Positions 52,493-60,925 of a stretch of 64,000 nt of DNA are shown piece by piece (position 1 is the stretch's first letter; every line of letters begins with the position of its first letter). The notes beneath the pieces are model-generated. The model searched no databases, was not told the DNA's origin, and saw only the letters and a list, made by a program, of their open reading frames with translations. Source of the DNA: an uncultured Acetatifactor sp. (GTDB lineage Bacteria; Bacillota; Clostridia; Lachnospirales; Lachnospiraceae); contig CAJULV010000008.1 of assembly GCA_910587555.1 (NCBI GenBank), positions 1 through 64,000 on the forward strand. The letters run 5' to 3'. Made by a program: the position numbers and the translations under genes.

Positions 52493-52714
52493 TCAAAAGG
52501 TATATTCTCTGGAGCGGCAGTAGTAATAGGTCTGGAGATGGCGCTGCCTGTCATAGGTCACGGTGTAGCACTCCTCCGGACGGGTATTTGCGTCTGCCTT
52601 TTCCAGAACAGCACCGAAGGAAACCGGTTTTTCGGATTGGGAATTCTGCTGCCCGGATCCTTTGTTGTCCTGTTTCAGCTTTGATGATCTGACTACCATT
52701 TGAATCGGATACAC
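52493..52714 (-). CDS. small Ser/Gln-rich protein of unknown function, start uncertain
   Basis: The 73-residue frame opens at GTG 52714 (or ATG 52699). It is hydrophilic (SSKLKQDNKGSGQQNSQSEKPVSFGAVLEKA) and ends ECYTVTYDRQRHLQTYYYCRSREYTF. The same frame continues upstream without a stop and reads INAANGINRDFKVYPIQMV from ATT at 52750, just behind a perfect AAGGAGG (52752-52758). The gene thus may start further up than a standard start codon allows. The VSFGAVLEKA block resembles short proteins common in Lachnospiraceae. No membrane helix, no known domain. It converges with the 51689 gene on a shared terminator. Confidence 0.55.
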   Translation of the reverse strand: MYPIQMVVRSSKLKQDNKGSGQQNSQSEKPVSFGAVLEKADANTRPEECYTVTYDRQRHLQTYYYCRSREYTF

Positions 52715-52875
52715 CTTGAAATCGCGGTTAATTCCGTTTGCTGCGTTAATCCCTCCTTGGATGCATATTTCAATAGTGCAGTTACCTGTATTCCTACTTA
52801 TTATTTCGGCGAAATGCCCGGGAAAAATTACCCATTTCTAAAATAAATATTAAATCACAATTTCACGGACAAAGT

Positions 52876-52923
52876 GAGATAACAAGAGAAAATGAGAGAT
52901 AACAAGAGAAAACAAGAGATAAT
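52876..52923. repeat. 20-bp tandem repeat upstream of groES
   Basis: Units start at 52876 and 52896 (GAGATAACAAGAGAAAA plus three varying bases) with a third partial unit at 52916 running into TATAG. It lies about 25 bases ahead of the groESL -35. The rest of 52751-53088 holds the promoter, the CIRCE element and no gene. Confidence 0.75.
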
Positions 52924-52948
52924 ATAGTTTCGTTTTCCGTGAATATGT

Positions 52949-52977
52949 TTGCAAAGACTTCCATATAAAACTATTAT
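52949..52977 (+). promoter_or_regulatory. sigma-A promoter of groES-groEL
   Basis: TTGCAA (52949-52954) and TATTAT (52972-52977) are 17 bases apart. The CIRCE operator starts 12 bases after the -10, overlapping the expected start point. Confidence 0.7.
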
Positions 52978-52989
52978 ATGTGTTAGTGA

Positions 52990-53016
52990 TTAGCACTCGT
53001 ATTAAAAGAGTGCTAA
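52990..53016. promoter_or_regulatory. CIRCE element, HrcA operator
   Basis: TTAGCACTC (52990-52998), nine bases, then GAGTGCTAA (53008-53016): a perfect match to the CIRCE consensus. HrcA repressor binding here keeps groESL low until heat or folding stress. Confidence 0.95.
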
Positions 53017-53088
53017 CAGGTATATTACAGGAACCAGTTGACAAACCTGTAATTAAGAAAAAAACGTAAATGACAGGAGGCAATTATC

Positions 53089-53376
53089 ATGAAGTTAGTA
53101 CCTTTGGGTGACAGAGTTGTATTAAAACAGTTGGTGGCTGAAGAAACCACGAAATCCGGCATCGTTCTTCCCGGACAGAGCAAGGAGAAGCCCCAGCAGG
53201 CAGAGGTTGTGGCAGTAGGTCCCGGCGGCATGGTAGACGGCAAGGAAGTCAAGATGGAAGTTAAGGTCGGCGACAATGTGATCTACTCCAAGTATTCAGG
53301 TACGGAAGTGAAGCTTGACGAAGAGGAATTTATTGTTGTAAAGCAGAACGATATCCTGGCTGTGATTGAGAATTGA
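53089..53376 (+). CDS. groES: co-chaperonin GroES
   Basis: The 95-residue protein MKLVPLGDRVVLKQ...DNDILAVIEN-like matches GroES over its full length: the mobile loop (EETTKSGIVLPGQSKEKPQ, about 16-36), the VVAVGPGG roof strand and the SKYSGTEVKLDEEEFIVVKQNDILAVIEN tail. It caps GroEL and closes the folding cage. AGGAGG precedes ATG 53089. It is the first gene of a CIRCE-controlled operon with groEL, 110 bases downstream. Confidence 0.98.
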   Translation: MKLVPLGDRVVLKQLVAEETTKSGIVLPGQSKEKPQQAEVVAVGPGGMVDGKEVKMEVKVGDNVIYSKYSGTEVKLDEEEFIVVKQNDILAVIEN

Positions 53377-53486
53377 CAGCAGGAGGCAGGCTCTGCAGGA
53401 TGGAAGGGGCGGAGCAAAGGATCATCGAGGTATCAGTTATCAAAGTCTAAATTAGCATAGAAATGAAAACGGAGGCATGAAAAGTC

Positions 53487-55112
53487 ATGGCAAAAGAGAT
53501 TAAATACGGTGCGGAAGCCCGTGCAGCATTAGAGTCCGGCGTCAATCAGTTAAGCGACACCGTGAGAGTGACCCTGGGACCCAAGGGAAGAAACGTAGTA
53601 CTGGATAAGTCCTTCGGCGCTCCCCTGATTACCAACGACGGCGTAACCATCGCCAAGGAGATCGAACTGGCTGACGCATTTGAGAACATGGGCGCACAGC
53701 TGGTAAAGGAAGTGGCTACCAAGACCAATGACGTGGCAGGCGACGGCACCACAACTGCTACCGTTCTGGCCCAGGCAATGGTAAACGCAGGGATCAAGAA
53801 CCTGGCTGCAGGCGCGAACCCCATCATTCTGAGAAAAGGTATGAAGAAGGCTACCGAGTGTGCGGTGGAAGCCATTTCCAAAATGAGCCAGAAGGTAAAC
53901 GGCAAGGAGCATATTGCGAGAGTGGCTGCCATATCCGCAGGGGATGACGAAGTAGGACAGCTGGTTGCAGACGCCATGGAGAAAGTCAGCGGAGACGGTG
54001 TTATCACCATTGAGGAGTCCAAGACCATGCAGACCGAGCTTGACCTGGTGGAAGGTATGCAGTTTGACAGGGGCTATATCTCCGCATATATGGCTACGGA
54101 TATGGATAAGATGGAAGCTACCCTGGAGAATCCCTGCATCCTGATCACCGACAAGAAGATCTCCAATATCCAGGAGATCCTGCCCCTGCTGGAGCAGATC
54201 GTACAGTCCGGCGCCAAGCTGCTGATCATTGCCGAGGATGTGGAGGGCGAGGCCCTGACCACTTTGATTGTCAACAAACTCCGCGGCACCTTCAATGTAG
54301 TGGCAGTGAAGGCTCCCGGCTACGGCGACAGGAGAAAGGATATGCTGCAGGATATCGCCATTCTCACAGGCGGTACCGTCATCAGCTCCGATCTGGGCTA
54401 TGAACTGAAGGATACCACCATGGATATGCTGGGACATGCGAAATCCGTGAAGGTGCAGAAAGAGAATACCGTTATCGTGGACGGCGAAGGCGAGAAGAGC
54501 GAGATCCAGGCACGCATCGCGCAGATCAAGAAGCAGATCGAAGAGACCACTTCCGATTTCGACCGCGAGAAGCTTCAGGAGAGACTGGCCAAGCTGGCAG
54601 GCGGCGTTGCCGTTATCCGCGTAGGTGCCGCTACCGAGACCGAGATGAAGGAAGCAAAGCTTCGCATGGAAGATGCGCTGGCAGCTACCAGGGCAGCCGT
54701 GGAGGAAGGCATTATCTGCGGCGGCGGTTCCGCTTATATCCATGCGGCAAAGGACGTTGCCAAACTGGCAGATACCATGGAAGGCGACGAGAAGACCGGC
54801 GCAGGCATTGTGCTGAAGGCTCTGGAGTCTCCTCTGTACCACATTGCGGCCAATGCAGGTCTGGAAGGCAGCGTTATCATCAATAAGGTGCGCGAGTCCG
54901 AGCCGGGCGTAGGCTTTGATGTGCTGAAGGAAGCGTATGTGAATATGGTTGACGCAGGTATCCTGGATCCCGCCAAGGTGACCAGAAGCGCCCTGCAGAA
55001 CGCTACCAGCGTTGCAAGCACCTTGCTGACCACCGAGAGCGTAGTGGCCAACATCAAGGAAGAAACTCCCGCAATGCCCGCAGGCGCAGGCGGAATGGGC
55101 GGTATGATGTAA
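53487..55112 (+). CDS. groEL: chaperonin GroEL
   Basis: The 541-residue protein matches GroEL throughout: AKEIKYGAEARAALESGVNQL start, the ATP site with VTLGPKGRNVVLDKSFGAP and AGDGTTTATVLAQAM (about 85-100), apical domain in the middle, GGGSAYIHAAKDV (about 412) and a Gly-Met tail, GGMGGMM. It forms the double ring that encloses unfolded proteins. GGAGG precedes ATG 53487. Same operon as groES, ended by a terminator at 55167. Confidence 0.98.
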   Translation: MAKEIKYGAEARAALESGVNQLSDTVRVTLGPKGRNVVLDKSFGAPLITNDGVTIAKEIELADAFENMGAQLVKEVATKTNDVAGDGTTTATVLAQAMVNAGIKNLAAGANPIILRKGMKKATECAVEAISKMSQKVNGKEHIARVAAISAGDDEVGQLVADAMEKVSGDGVITIEESKTMQTELDLVEGMQFDRGYISAYMATDMDKMEATLENPCILITDKKISNIQEILPLLEQIVQSGAKLLIIAEDVEGEALTTLIVNKLRGTFNVVAVKAPGYGDRRKDMLQDIAILTGGTVISSDLGYELKDTTMDMLGHAKSVKVQKENTVIVDGEGEKSEIQARIAQIKKQIEETTSDFDREKLQERLAKLAGGVAVIRVGAATETEMKEAKLRMEDALAATRAAVEEGIICGGGSAYIHAAKDVAKLADTMEGDEKTGAGIVLKALESPLYHIAANAGLEGSVIINKVRESEPGVGFDVLKEAYVNMVDAGILDPAKVTRSALQNATSVASTLLTTESVVANIKEETPAMPAGAGGMGGMM

Positions 55113-55166
55113 AAATAAATGCGTTAAATCGGCAAAAGGTTTGAAAATGCCGAAATAAATGCGTAT

Positions 55167-55206
55167 ATCCCGGATGACAGATTTCGGTTTGTTGTCCGGG
55201 ATTTTT
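55167..55206 (+). terminator. terminator of groES-groEL
   Basis: ATCCCGGA (55167-55174) pairs with TCCGGGAT (55195-55202), extended by ACA/TGT, followed by TTTTT. Confidence 0.9.
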
Positions 55207-55280
55207 GAATTACGGGGAATACTTCACTTGCCATTTGCAAATCACGCGTGGTAAGATAAATAAAAATCTACAGGAGGCGT

Positions 55281-55460
55281 ATGGGAATGAACCGTTTTGA
55301 ATATGTGGTGGTATCCATTGAGGGAGATTATGCCAATCTGAAACGCACGGACGCGGAGTCCGATGAATTGAAACTGGTGGCCAGGGCACTTCTGCCGCCG
55401 GAGATTACCGAGGGGACGAAGCTGCTCTACGAGTGGATGAGCTACAGCATCGTGGATTAG
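55281..55460 (+). CDS. small 59-residue protein of unknown function
   Basis: ATG 55281 follows a strong AGGAGG (55271-55277 region) and opens a 59-codon frame, MGMNRFEYVVVSIEGDYANL..., ending in LLYEWMSYSIVD. The acidic, compact sequence with alternating strands and helix (ESDELKLVARALLP) looks like a real folded peptide. A second Met at residue 3 is a possible start. It sits alone between the groEL terminator and the promoter of the next gene. Family not recognised. Confidence 0.6.
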   Translation: MGMNRFEYVVVSIEGDYANLKRTDAESDELKLVARALLPPEITEGTKLLYEWMSYSIVD

Positions 55461-55478
55461 GAATGCTGTCTGTTTCGG

Positions 55479-55507
55479 TTGTCTTTGGCCCGGAAAAATG
55501 ATATAAT
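55479..55507 (+). promoter_or_regulatory. sigma-A promoter of the membrane protein gene at 55555
   Basis: TTGTCT (55479-55484) and TATAAT (55502-55507) are 17 bases apart, about 48 bases ahead of the start codon. Confidence 0.6.
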
Positions 55508-55554
55508 CCATTTAGTTTTGAGCAGAATGGATGAGATTGTTTTGGAGGGTGCAG

Positions 55555-57108
55555 ATGGATGCGATAAAGAAATACAGAATGAGGATAGTGCAGGCGGCAT
55601 TGTTCGGCGTTTTTCCGCTGCTGTGTGCTTTTGCGTATTGCGTGAAAGACGGGCATGTCCCGGCAGATGTTTTTCTTCCTTCTTCCTACTGGAACGATGA
55701 ACTGATGTACTTCAAGCAGGTGGAGGCGGTTGTGAACTGCGGGCTGCCCCGGGGCTGGTTCGGATTCAATGAAGCCCACGGAAGCGTCTACCCCTTTGCC
55801 GCATGGAGTCCTGTGATATTGCTGCCCTGGATAATCTGGGGGAAGATGTTCGGATGGTCTCTGACGGCGCCGGTCTATGCCAATATTTTCTTTAATATGG
55901 CGGCGCTGTGCGGGTTTGCCCTGCTGGTGAAGCCCACCTTGAAGCAGAGTGTATTTGTGCTGGGGCTTCTGGGCATATTTATGCCATACACCCGGTATAT
56001 GCTGTCGGGGATGCCGGAAGCAATCTGCATGTCCCTGGGAATCCTGTTTGCGGGACTCGCCATCAGCTATACCAGGAAGGAAAAGCTATGGAAAATAGTT
56101 GTTATGACGGCGGCGGTGATGTTTCTGACATTGTCAAGGCCCTATCTGGGGCTGTTTTTCCTGGTCCCACTGTGGTTTATGGCAAAGCGTTTCCGCTTCC
56201 GGGGAATCCTGGCGATGGCTGCGGTAATAGGCTGTACCGCCGCGGGATATGTATGGGTGACTGGGGCATGCTCTTCTCCATACATTGAACCGATTGTGGA
56301 GACGGAATGGCTGGGGATTTTCCGTACAGACGGCATGTGGGCAGGAATAAAATATATATTTTCCACGCTGTTCGGCAAATTCTATCAGCTGTTTGATTAT
56401 TATCTGAAGCATGCGGTAAAGTACGGGCTGTTCTCGGGGGCGCTGTATGCCGTGACGGGATTGCTGGCCCTGGCGCTTATGCTGCGTGGAATTTGGGCTT
56501 TCAGGAAGCGCAGGGACGGGGAACTGAGGTGGCTTTGCCTGTTCCAGTTTACGGCCACGGCGGGAATGATACTGGCGCTGTTTCTCTTCTACCGGATGGG
56601 GGAGGGATCCAAGCATTTGCTGATTTTTATTGTGACGGGCCTGGTGATTACGGCCATGCTGGAGGAGCGCAGGATGCTGCTGAAGGTTTTTGCAGGCGTG
56701 CTGTGCCTGTACTTTTTTGTGGTGAAGGCGGCGGCACCTTACGACTGGCAGGTACCGTACGATGACGGGGCGATGGGGAAGGAAGCGCAGGAGCTGCGCC
56801 GACAGCTGAAAGCGGAAATGGTCCTGGAGGATTCGCAGGAGCGCTACGACAATACCGTAATCTGGCTGGCGTCGGATTTTGTGGGGGAGGAGAGCGTTGC
56901 GGCCGTATGGGGGATGCACTATATGATTCCGGAAGGGTACGGGATTAATTTCTGTACATGGCAGTATGTGACGGAAAATCTGGATGCCCTCCGCTCGGGT
57001 TATATTGCGGTGGTTCCGGAAGGCGGAATAGACAAGGCGCTGGCAGAGAGGCATGTTCCGGCGATCGCGGAGACGGAGCATATGAAGGTGTACCGCCTGC
57101 GGGAGTGA
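55555..57108 (+). CDS. large multipass membrane protein, glycosyltransferase-like
   Basis: The 517-residue protein has about ten to eleven hydrophobic helices, beginning VQAALFGVFPLLCAFAY. Between helices 1 and 2 lies a long loop with WNDELMYFKQVEAVV, where the Asp-Glu pair is placed like the D-E motif of GT-C fold glycosyltransferases that use lipid-linked sugars. The C-terminal 110 residues are soluble (RRQLKAEMVLEDSQERYDNTVIW..). GGAGGG precedes ATG 55555. It is the first of three related large membrane proteins in a row. Sugar and acceptor unknown; cell-surface glycan assembly is the likely role. Confidence 0.7.
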   Translation: MDAIKKYRMRIVQAALFGVFPLLCAFAYCVKDGHVPADVFLPSSYWNDELMYFKQVEAVVNCGLPRGWFGFNEAHGSVYPFAAWSPVILLPWIIWGKMFGWSLTAPVYANIFFNMAALCGFALLVKPTLKQSVFVLGLLGIFMPYTRYMLSGMPEAICMSLGILFAGLAISYTRKEKLWKIVVMTAAVMFLTLSRPYLGLFFLVPLWFMAKRFRFRGILAMAAVIGCTAAGYVWVTGACSSPYIEPIVETEWLGIFRTDGMWAGIKYIFSTLFGKFYQLFDYYLKHAVKYGLFSGALYAVTGLLALALMLRGIWAFRKRRDGELRWLCLFQFTATAGMILALFLFYRMGEGSKHLLIFIVTGLVITAMLEERRMLLKVFAGVLCLYFFVVKAAAPYDWQVPYDDGAMGKEAQELRRQLKAEMVLEDSQERYDNTVIWLASDFVGEESVAAVWGMHYMIPEGYGINFCTWQYVTENLDALRSGYIAVVPEGGIDKALAERHVPAIAETEHMKVYRLRE

Positions 57109-57238
57109 GGTGCAGAGGCGCCATGCCGGGATTTTGCCGCTGAACCATTAACCCGGACGGGCAGGAACCAATATTTTCCCACGAAGCTTAAAACATGCCC
57201 ACAGGAAATCAGAGGCTGGAAGGAAGGACAGAGAAGAT

Positions 57239-58834
57239 ATGACAGGCGGACAAAGGAAGAAGATATCTGCGGAGGGTGCGCTGCTGGCGCTGATTCTGCT
57301 GGCGGGCTGTCTGGTGCGCCTGGCTGCGCTGGATAGGAATCCGCTTGGGCTGCATCAGGACGAGGCATATTCGGCATACAATGCGTGGTCGGTGATGCGT
57401 TATGGGATTGATTCTTACGGCTATACCAGACCGGTGTACTATACGGTATGGGGGAGCGGCATGAGTGTCCTGTATTCCTGGCTGGAGATGCCGTTTCTGG
57501 CATTACTGGGAACCACGGTATGGGCAATCAGGCTGCCCCAGGCAGTGTTGGGGTGTCTTAGCATTCCGGCTGTATACGGACTGGGAAAGGAAATGGGAGG
57601 AAGGCATCAGGGGCTTCTGTTTGCGGGATTCCTGGCAATCAATCCATGGCATATCCAACAGTCCCGGTTTGGCCTGGACGCCAATCTGGCAGTCCCCATG
57701 TTTCTCTTCTCCATGTATTTTCTGTGCAGATATCTGAACGGAAAGCGGAGAAGCGTGTGGGGAGCGGTTTTTTTCGCGGGGCTGACGCTTTACAGCTATG
57801 CCCTGACGTGGATACTGGTTCCTGCGGTGCTGTTGTTGTGCCTGATTTTTTTCAGAAGGCGGATTTGCTTTGACCGGAGGCTGCTGGGTGCTGCTTTGCT
57901 GCTGTTTGCAATGGCGGTTCCGCTGCTGCTCTTCCTGGCGGTGAATTTTGGCTGGATTCCGGAGATCAGGACAGGGATTTTTTCCGTTCCCAGGCTGCCT
58001 GCCATACGGACGGATGAAATGGTTTTTTCGCTGTCCGCGTTAAAAAGCCGCTTTTTGTGGCTGACGGCAATGCTCTTTGCCCAGCATGACGACATGTGGT
58101 GGATTTCCAATGAAACGGTGGGATCCTACTATTATATCAGTACGCCGTTTATATTGGCGGGCTTTTTGTACCACGTCAGGGTAATGATTGACCGGGTGAG
58201 GAATAAGAAGGCACTGCCGCTTCATTTTCTGATTGCAATCTGGTTCGCGGTTGCGTTTGCACTGGGGTGCTGTGTTGATTTGGCAAAGTATCACAAGGTA
58301 AATTATATTCATATTCCCATTATTTTATATGGGGTGCTGGGATTGACATGTGTCTTGAAACTGCTGCGGAGATTCAGATGGAAACAGGCCGCAGCTGCGG
58401 GAATGTGGGCAGCTGCGGGAGTGTATCTGGTGTCCTTTTGCTGTTATCTGTATTCACAGGCATCTTTTGGGCTGCATTACGAACACTACGGAAATTCGCC
58501 GCTTTCCCATATGCACTGGTATCGATATGAGGAGGCGATTGAACGGGCCGAAGCGCTGACAGAGGGGGATATAGGCATCTATGGCCTGAATTATGTGAAT
58601 TTGATGCTGTATAAGGAAATGCCGCCTTATACGTATATGGAGCAGGCAGTTTACTCCGGCGACCTGGCATTCCGCAGGGTTCAGTCCATCGGCAGGTATT
58701 ATTTTGACGAAATGCCGGAGGACAGGGCAGAAAATATGGTTTTTGTATATCCGTATCTGATGGAGGAGACGTTTCGGGAAGCAGGGTATGTGACAGAGCA
58801 TGTGACGGAATGTTATGGGGTGGCATACAGGTAA
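57239..58834 (+). CDS. GT39/ArnT-like membrane glycosyltransferase
   Basis: The 531-residue protein has eleven or so helices. The first extracellular loop contains GLHQDEAYSAYNAWSVMRYG (about 37-56), the Asp-Glu motif and surrounding residues typical of the GT-C mannosyltransferase/ArnT group (PMT_2 family). INPWHIQQSRFGLDANLAVPMF (about 138-158) is another family block. It should move a sugar from a polyprenyl phosphate carrier to a surface acceptor. The gene follows the 55555 gene by 130 bases with no terminator and its last 20 bases overlap a possible start of the next gene. Confidence 0.8.
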   Translation: MTGGQRKKISAEGALLALILLAGCLVRLAALDRNPLGLHQDEAYSAYNAWSVMRYGIDSYGYTRPVYYTVWGSGMSVLYSWLEMPFLALLGTTVWAIRLPQAVLGCLSIPAVYGLGKEMGGRHQGLLFAGFLAINPWHIQQSRFGLDANLAVPMFLFSMYFLCRYLNGKRRSVWGAVFFAGLTLYSYALTWILVPAVLLLCLIFFRRRICFDRRLLGAALLLFAMAVPLLLFLAVNFGWIPEIRTGIFSVPRLPAIRTDEMVFSLSALKSRFLWLTAMLFAQHDDMWWISNETVGSYYYISTPFILAGFLYHVRVMIDRVRNKKALPLHFLIAIWFAVAFALGCCVDLAKYHKVNYIHIPIILYGVLGLTCVLKLLRRFRWKQAAAAGMWAAAGVYLVSFCCYLYSQASFGLHYEHYGNSPLSHMHWYRYEEAIERAEALTEGDIGIYGLNYVNLMLYKEMPPYTYMEQAVYSGDLAFRRVQSIGRYYFDEMPEDRAENMVFVYPYLMEETFREAGYVTEHVTECYGVAYR

Positions 58835-60755
58835 AAGTCATTTTATGCGAAAGGCGGATTTTCGGAAAATGAAAGGAATCAATTGGCGCAGAAGGTTTCA
58901 TGGAGAAAGACAGGTGGAAGGAGTAGGCGGATTAACGGAATTTTGTGCATTGACGGCTGTTTCTGCGATTAGTGTACTGTTTTTGTTTTACTGCTTCAGA
59001 AAGTTATCTCCTTTTATCTACCAGACAAACGATGATTTGTTCCTGAAAATGCTGGTTTCGGGGGAGATGTGCGGGAGGCCCCAGAGCCGCCTGTTCTATG
59101 TTTCGTTTCCGGCAGGGCTGTTTCTCTCCGCCCTTTATAAACTGCTTCCCCAGGTACCCTGGTATGGATTCTCATTCTGCTTTCTGATTGGCCTGACCAT
59201 GACCGTTATACTGTATCATCTTCTGCGGCTGGAAAAAAGGCTGCCAATACGTCTGCTTACGGTTTTGCTGTTTGGGTTCTTTTGCTATGGCTTTTTATTT
59301 CTGCATATTGCGGAATTGCAGTTTACCGTGGTCACCGCCATAGCGGGCAGCGGCGCCCTTTTCCTGTTTGCGATTGCTCCGGAATCGGATTCCTGCCGGG
59401 CGGCCCTTAAAGACAACATGGGCTTTCTGCTGTTTTCCGCCTGTGCCCTCTGTATCAGGAACCAGGCCTTTTTCATGTTTCTTCCCTTCATCGGCATGAT
59501 TGGAATCGGGAAGTATCTGGACGCCGGGAAAGAAAATTCGGATTCCCTGTTTCACCTCAACAGGCAGCGGAAATGCCTGATTGCCGTTGCAGGCGCATTT
59601 ACGGCGATACTGGCGCTCTTTTGCCTAGTGGAGAGGCTTGCTTACCAGAGGGAAGACTGGCGCATTTTTTCCGCTTATACCGAGGCTTCCGAGACGATTT
59701 ATGACTATGAGGGCTACCCGGACTATGAGGCTTATGAGGAAGTTTACCGGGAACTGGGCGTAAGCCGCTCCGCTTACGAGGCTGCAGCCCATCATTACAG
59801 CATTACCCTGGAACCCAATATCAATCAAAGGACAATGGAGGCCCTGGAAGGCATTGTGAAGCGGGAGAGGCATCTCTCCCCTGGGGAGGTTCCGGGGAAA
59901 ATCCGGGAAATGGCTGCCGCCTTTCTGGAAAGGCACCTCAGCTATATTGACAGACCCTTAAACCTTCTGGTATATGGCTGCTATATCCTCTTCTTTCTCT
60001 GCGGTGCCGTATGCCGGAAAAGGGCGGTTCTTCGGGATATCCTGTTTCTTGGCTTTGCGCGTATGGTTATCTGGGCATACCTGCTGTTTTACGGCAGGCT
60101 TCCGTCCCGGGTGTCCCAATCGGTTTATCTGGCAGAACTTGTTGTACTGCTGGCGATTGCGTTTCGCAACAGGGTGTGGGAGCCGTGTGAAGCTTTTGAC
60201 GGCAGAGGGGAAAAGGATGAAGTGGCAAGGCGGCGTTTTCGGAAACGGCTTTGCCTCGGCTTCTGGGTGGCGTCAATTCTTTCCCTTACCCTGGCCTGTC
60301 TGCGATTTGGCATTCCCAAGGCAGAAGCAGTGGCGGGAGAGGCTTCTTCGCGGCAGCGCTTTTCGCAGGCCTTTGCCGATATAAGGGATTATTTCCATGC
60401 GCATCCGGAGCGTTTTTACTATCTGGACATGAATTCCTTTAATTCTTTTACGGAGGATGCCCTGGAAAAAGGGGAATGCAGATATGACAATTTCCTCTAT
60501 CTGGGCAGCTGGATGCCCCATAGCCCATGGTACGATGAGAAATTTGAGAGGGCGGGAATTGCGGACCCTGCGGCAGCGCTCTACCGGGATCCGAATGTAT
60601 TTGCGGTTTTTATGAATACGGAGGGCACCGGATACGGTTATCTGCAGGATTATTATGCTGAAAACTATCCCGGCGTTTCACTGGAGATCGTGGAAACGGT
60701 GGATGTCTCAAACGGAATACAGTTTTTCATCCTGAAGGGGTATCCGGAGGATTGA
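58815..60755 (+). CDS. large multipass membrane protein of a glycosyltransferase-like locus
   Basis: The protein is up to 646 residues with about ten helices (LTAVSAISVLFLFYCF, LLPQVPWYGFSFCFLIGLTMTVIL, LLTVLLFGFFCYGFLFLHI and more), a loop rich in Tyr/Glu (TIYDYEGYPDYEAYEEVYREL, about 300-320) and a soluble C-terminal part. YQTNDDLFLKMLVSG (about 70-84) after helix 1 recalls the acidic loop of GT-C proteins. The start is uncertain: ATG 58815 overlaps the previous gene and lacks a clear ribosome site, while ATG 58869 follows a weak GGAAA. Its partners upstream suggest polysaccharide or glycolipid assembly. Family not firmly recognised. Confidence 0.65.
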   Translation: MGWHTGKSHFMRKADFRKMKGINWRRRFHGERQVEGVGGLTEFCALTAVSAISVLFLFYCFRKLSPFIYQTNDDLFLKMLVSGEMCGRPQSRLFYVSFPAGLFLSALYKLLPQVPWYGFSFCFLIGLTMTVILYHLLRLEKRLPIRLLTVLLFGFFCYGFLFLHIAELQFTVVTAIAGSGALFLFAIAPESDSCRAALKDNMGFLLFSACALCIRNQAFFMFLPFIGMIGIGKYLDAGKENSDSLFHLNRQRKCLIAVAGAFTAILALFCLVERLAYQREDWRIFSAYTEASETIYDYEGYPDYEAYEEVYRELGVSRSAYEAAAHHYSITLEPNINQRTMEALEGIVKRERHLSPGEVPGKIREMAAAFLERHLSYIDRPLNLLVYGCYILFFLCGAVCRKRAVLRDILFLGFARMVIWAYLLFYGRLPSRVSQSVYLAELVVLLAIAFRNRVWEPCEAFDGRGEKDEVARRRFRKRLCLGFWVASILSLTLACLRFGIPKAEAVAGEASSRQRFSQAFADIRDYFHAHPERFYYLDMNSFNSFTEDALEKGECRYDNFLYLGSWMPHSPWYDEKFERAGIADPAAALYRDPNVFAVFMNTEGTGYGYLQDYYAENYPGVSLEIVETVDVSNGIQFFILKGYPED

Positions 60756-60773
60756 TATACCCGGCGGCGATTC

Positions 60774-60805
60774 GTAACTGTACAGACAGGGCGCTGAACT
60801 GTTAC
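60774..60805. repeat. 32-bp palindromic repeat, copy B, with flanking 8-bp direct repeats
   Basis: This copy matches 29 of 32 bases of copy A at 5612-5643, sharing the 3' block GACAGGGCGCTGAACTGTTAC less one base at its edge. It is bounded exactly by GGCGATTC on both sides (60766-60773 and 60806-60813), which looks like a target-site duplication. It lies between the membrane protein gene and pepD. Confidence 0.8.
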
Positions 60806-60843
60806 GGCGATTCAAAATCTTTTCATGAAATGCAGGCTGAATA

Positions 60844-60872
60844 TGTACACTGTGCTTTAAATGCGGTACAAT
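60844..60872 (+). promoter_or_regulatory. possible promoter of pepD
   Basis: TGTACA (60844-60849) and TACAAT (60867-60872) are 17 bases apart, about 55 bases ahead of the start codon. Confidence 0.4.
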
Positions 60873-60925
60873 AACCAATGGCAATGTAGTCGGATTTTTA
60901 CTAAAATATCTGAGGAGGAAGGCAA

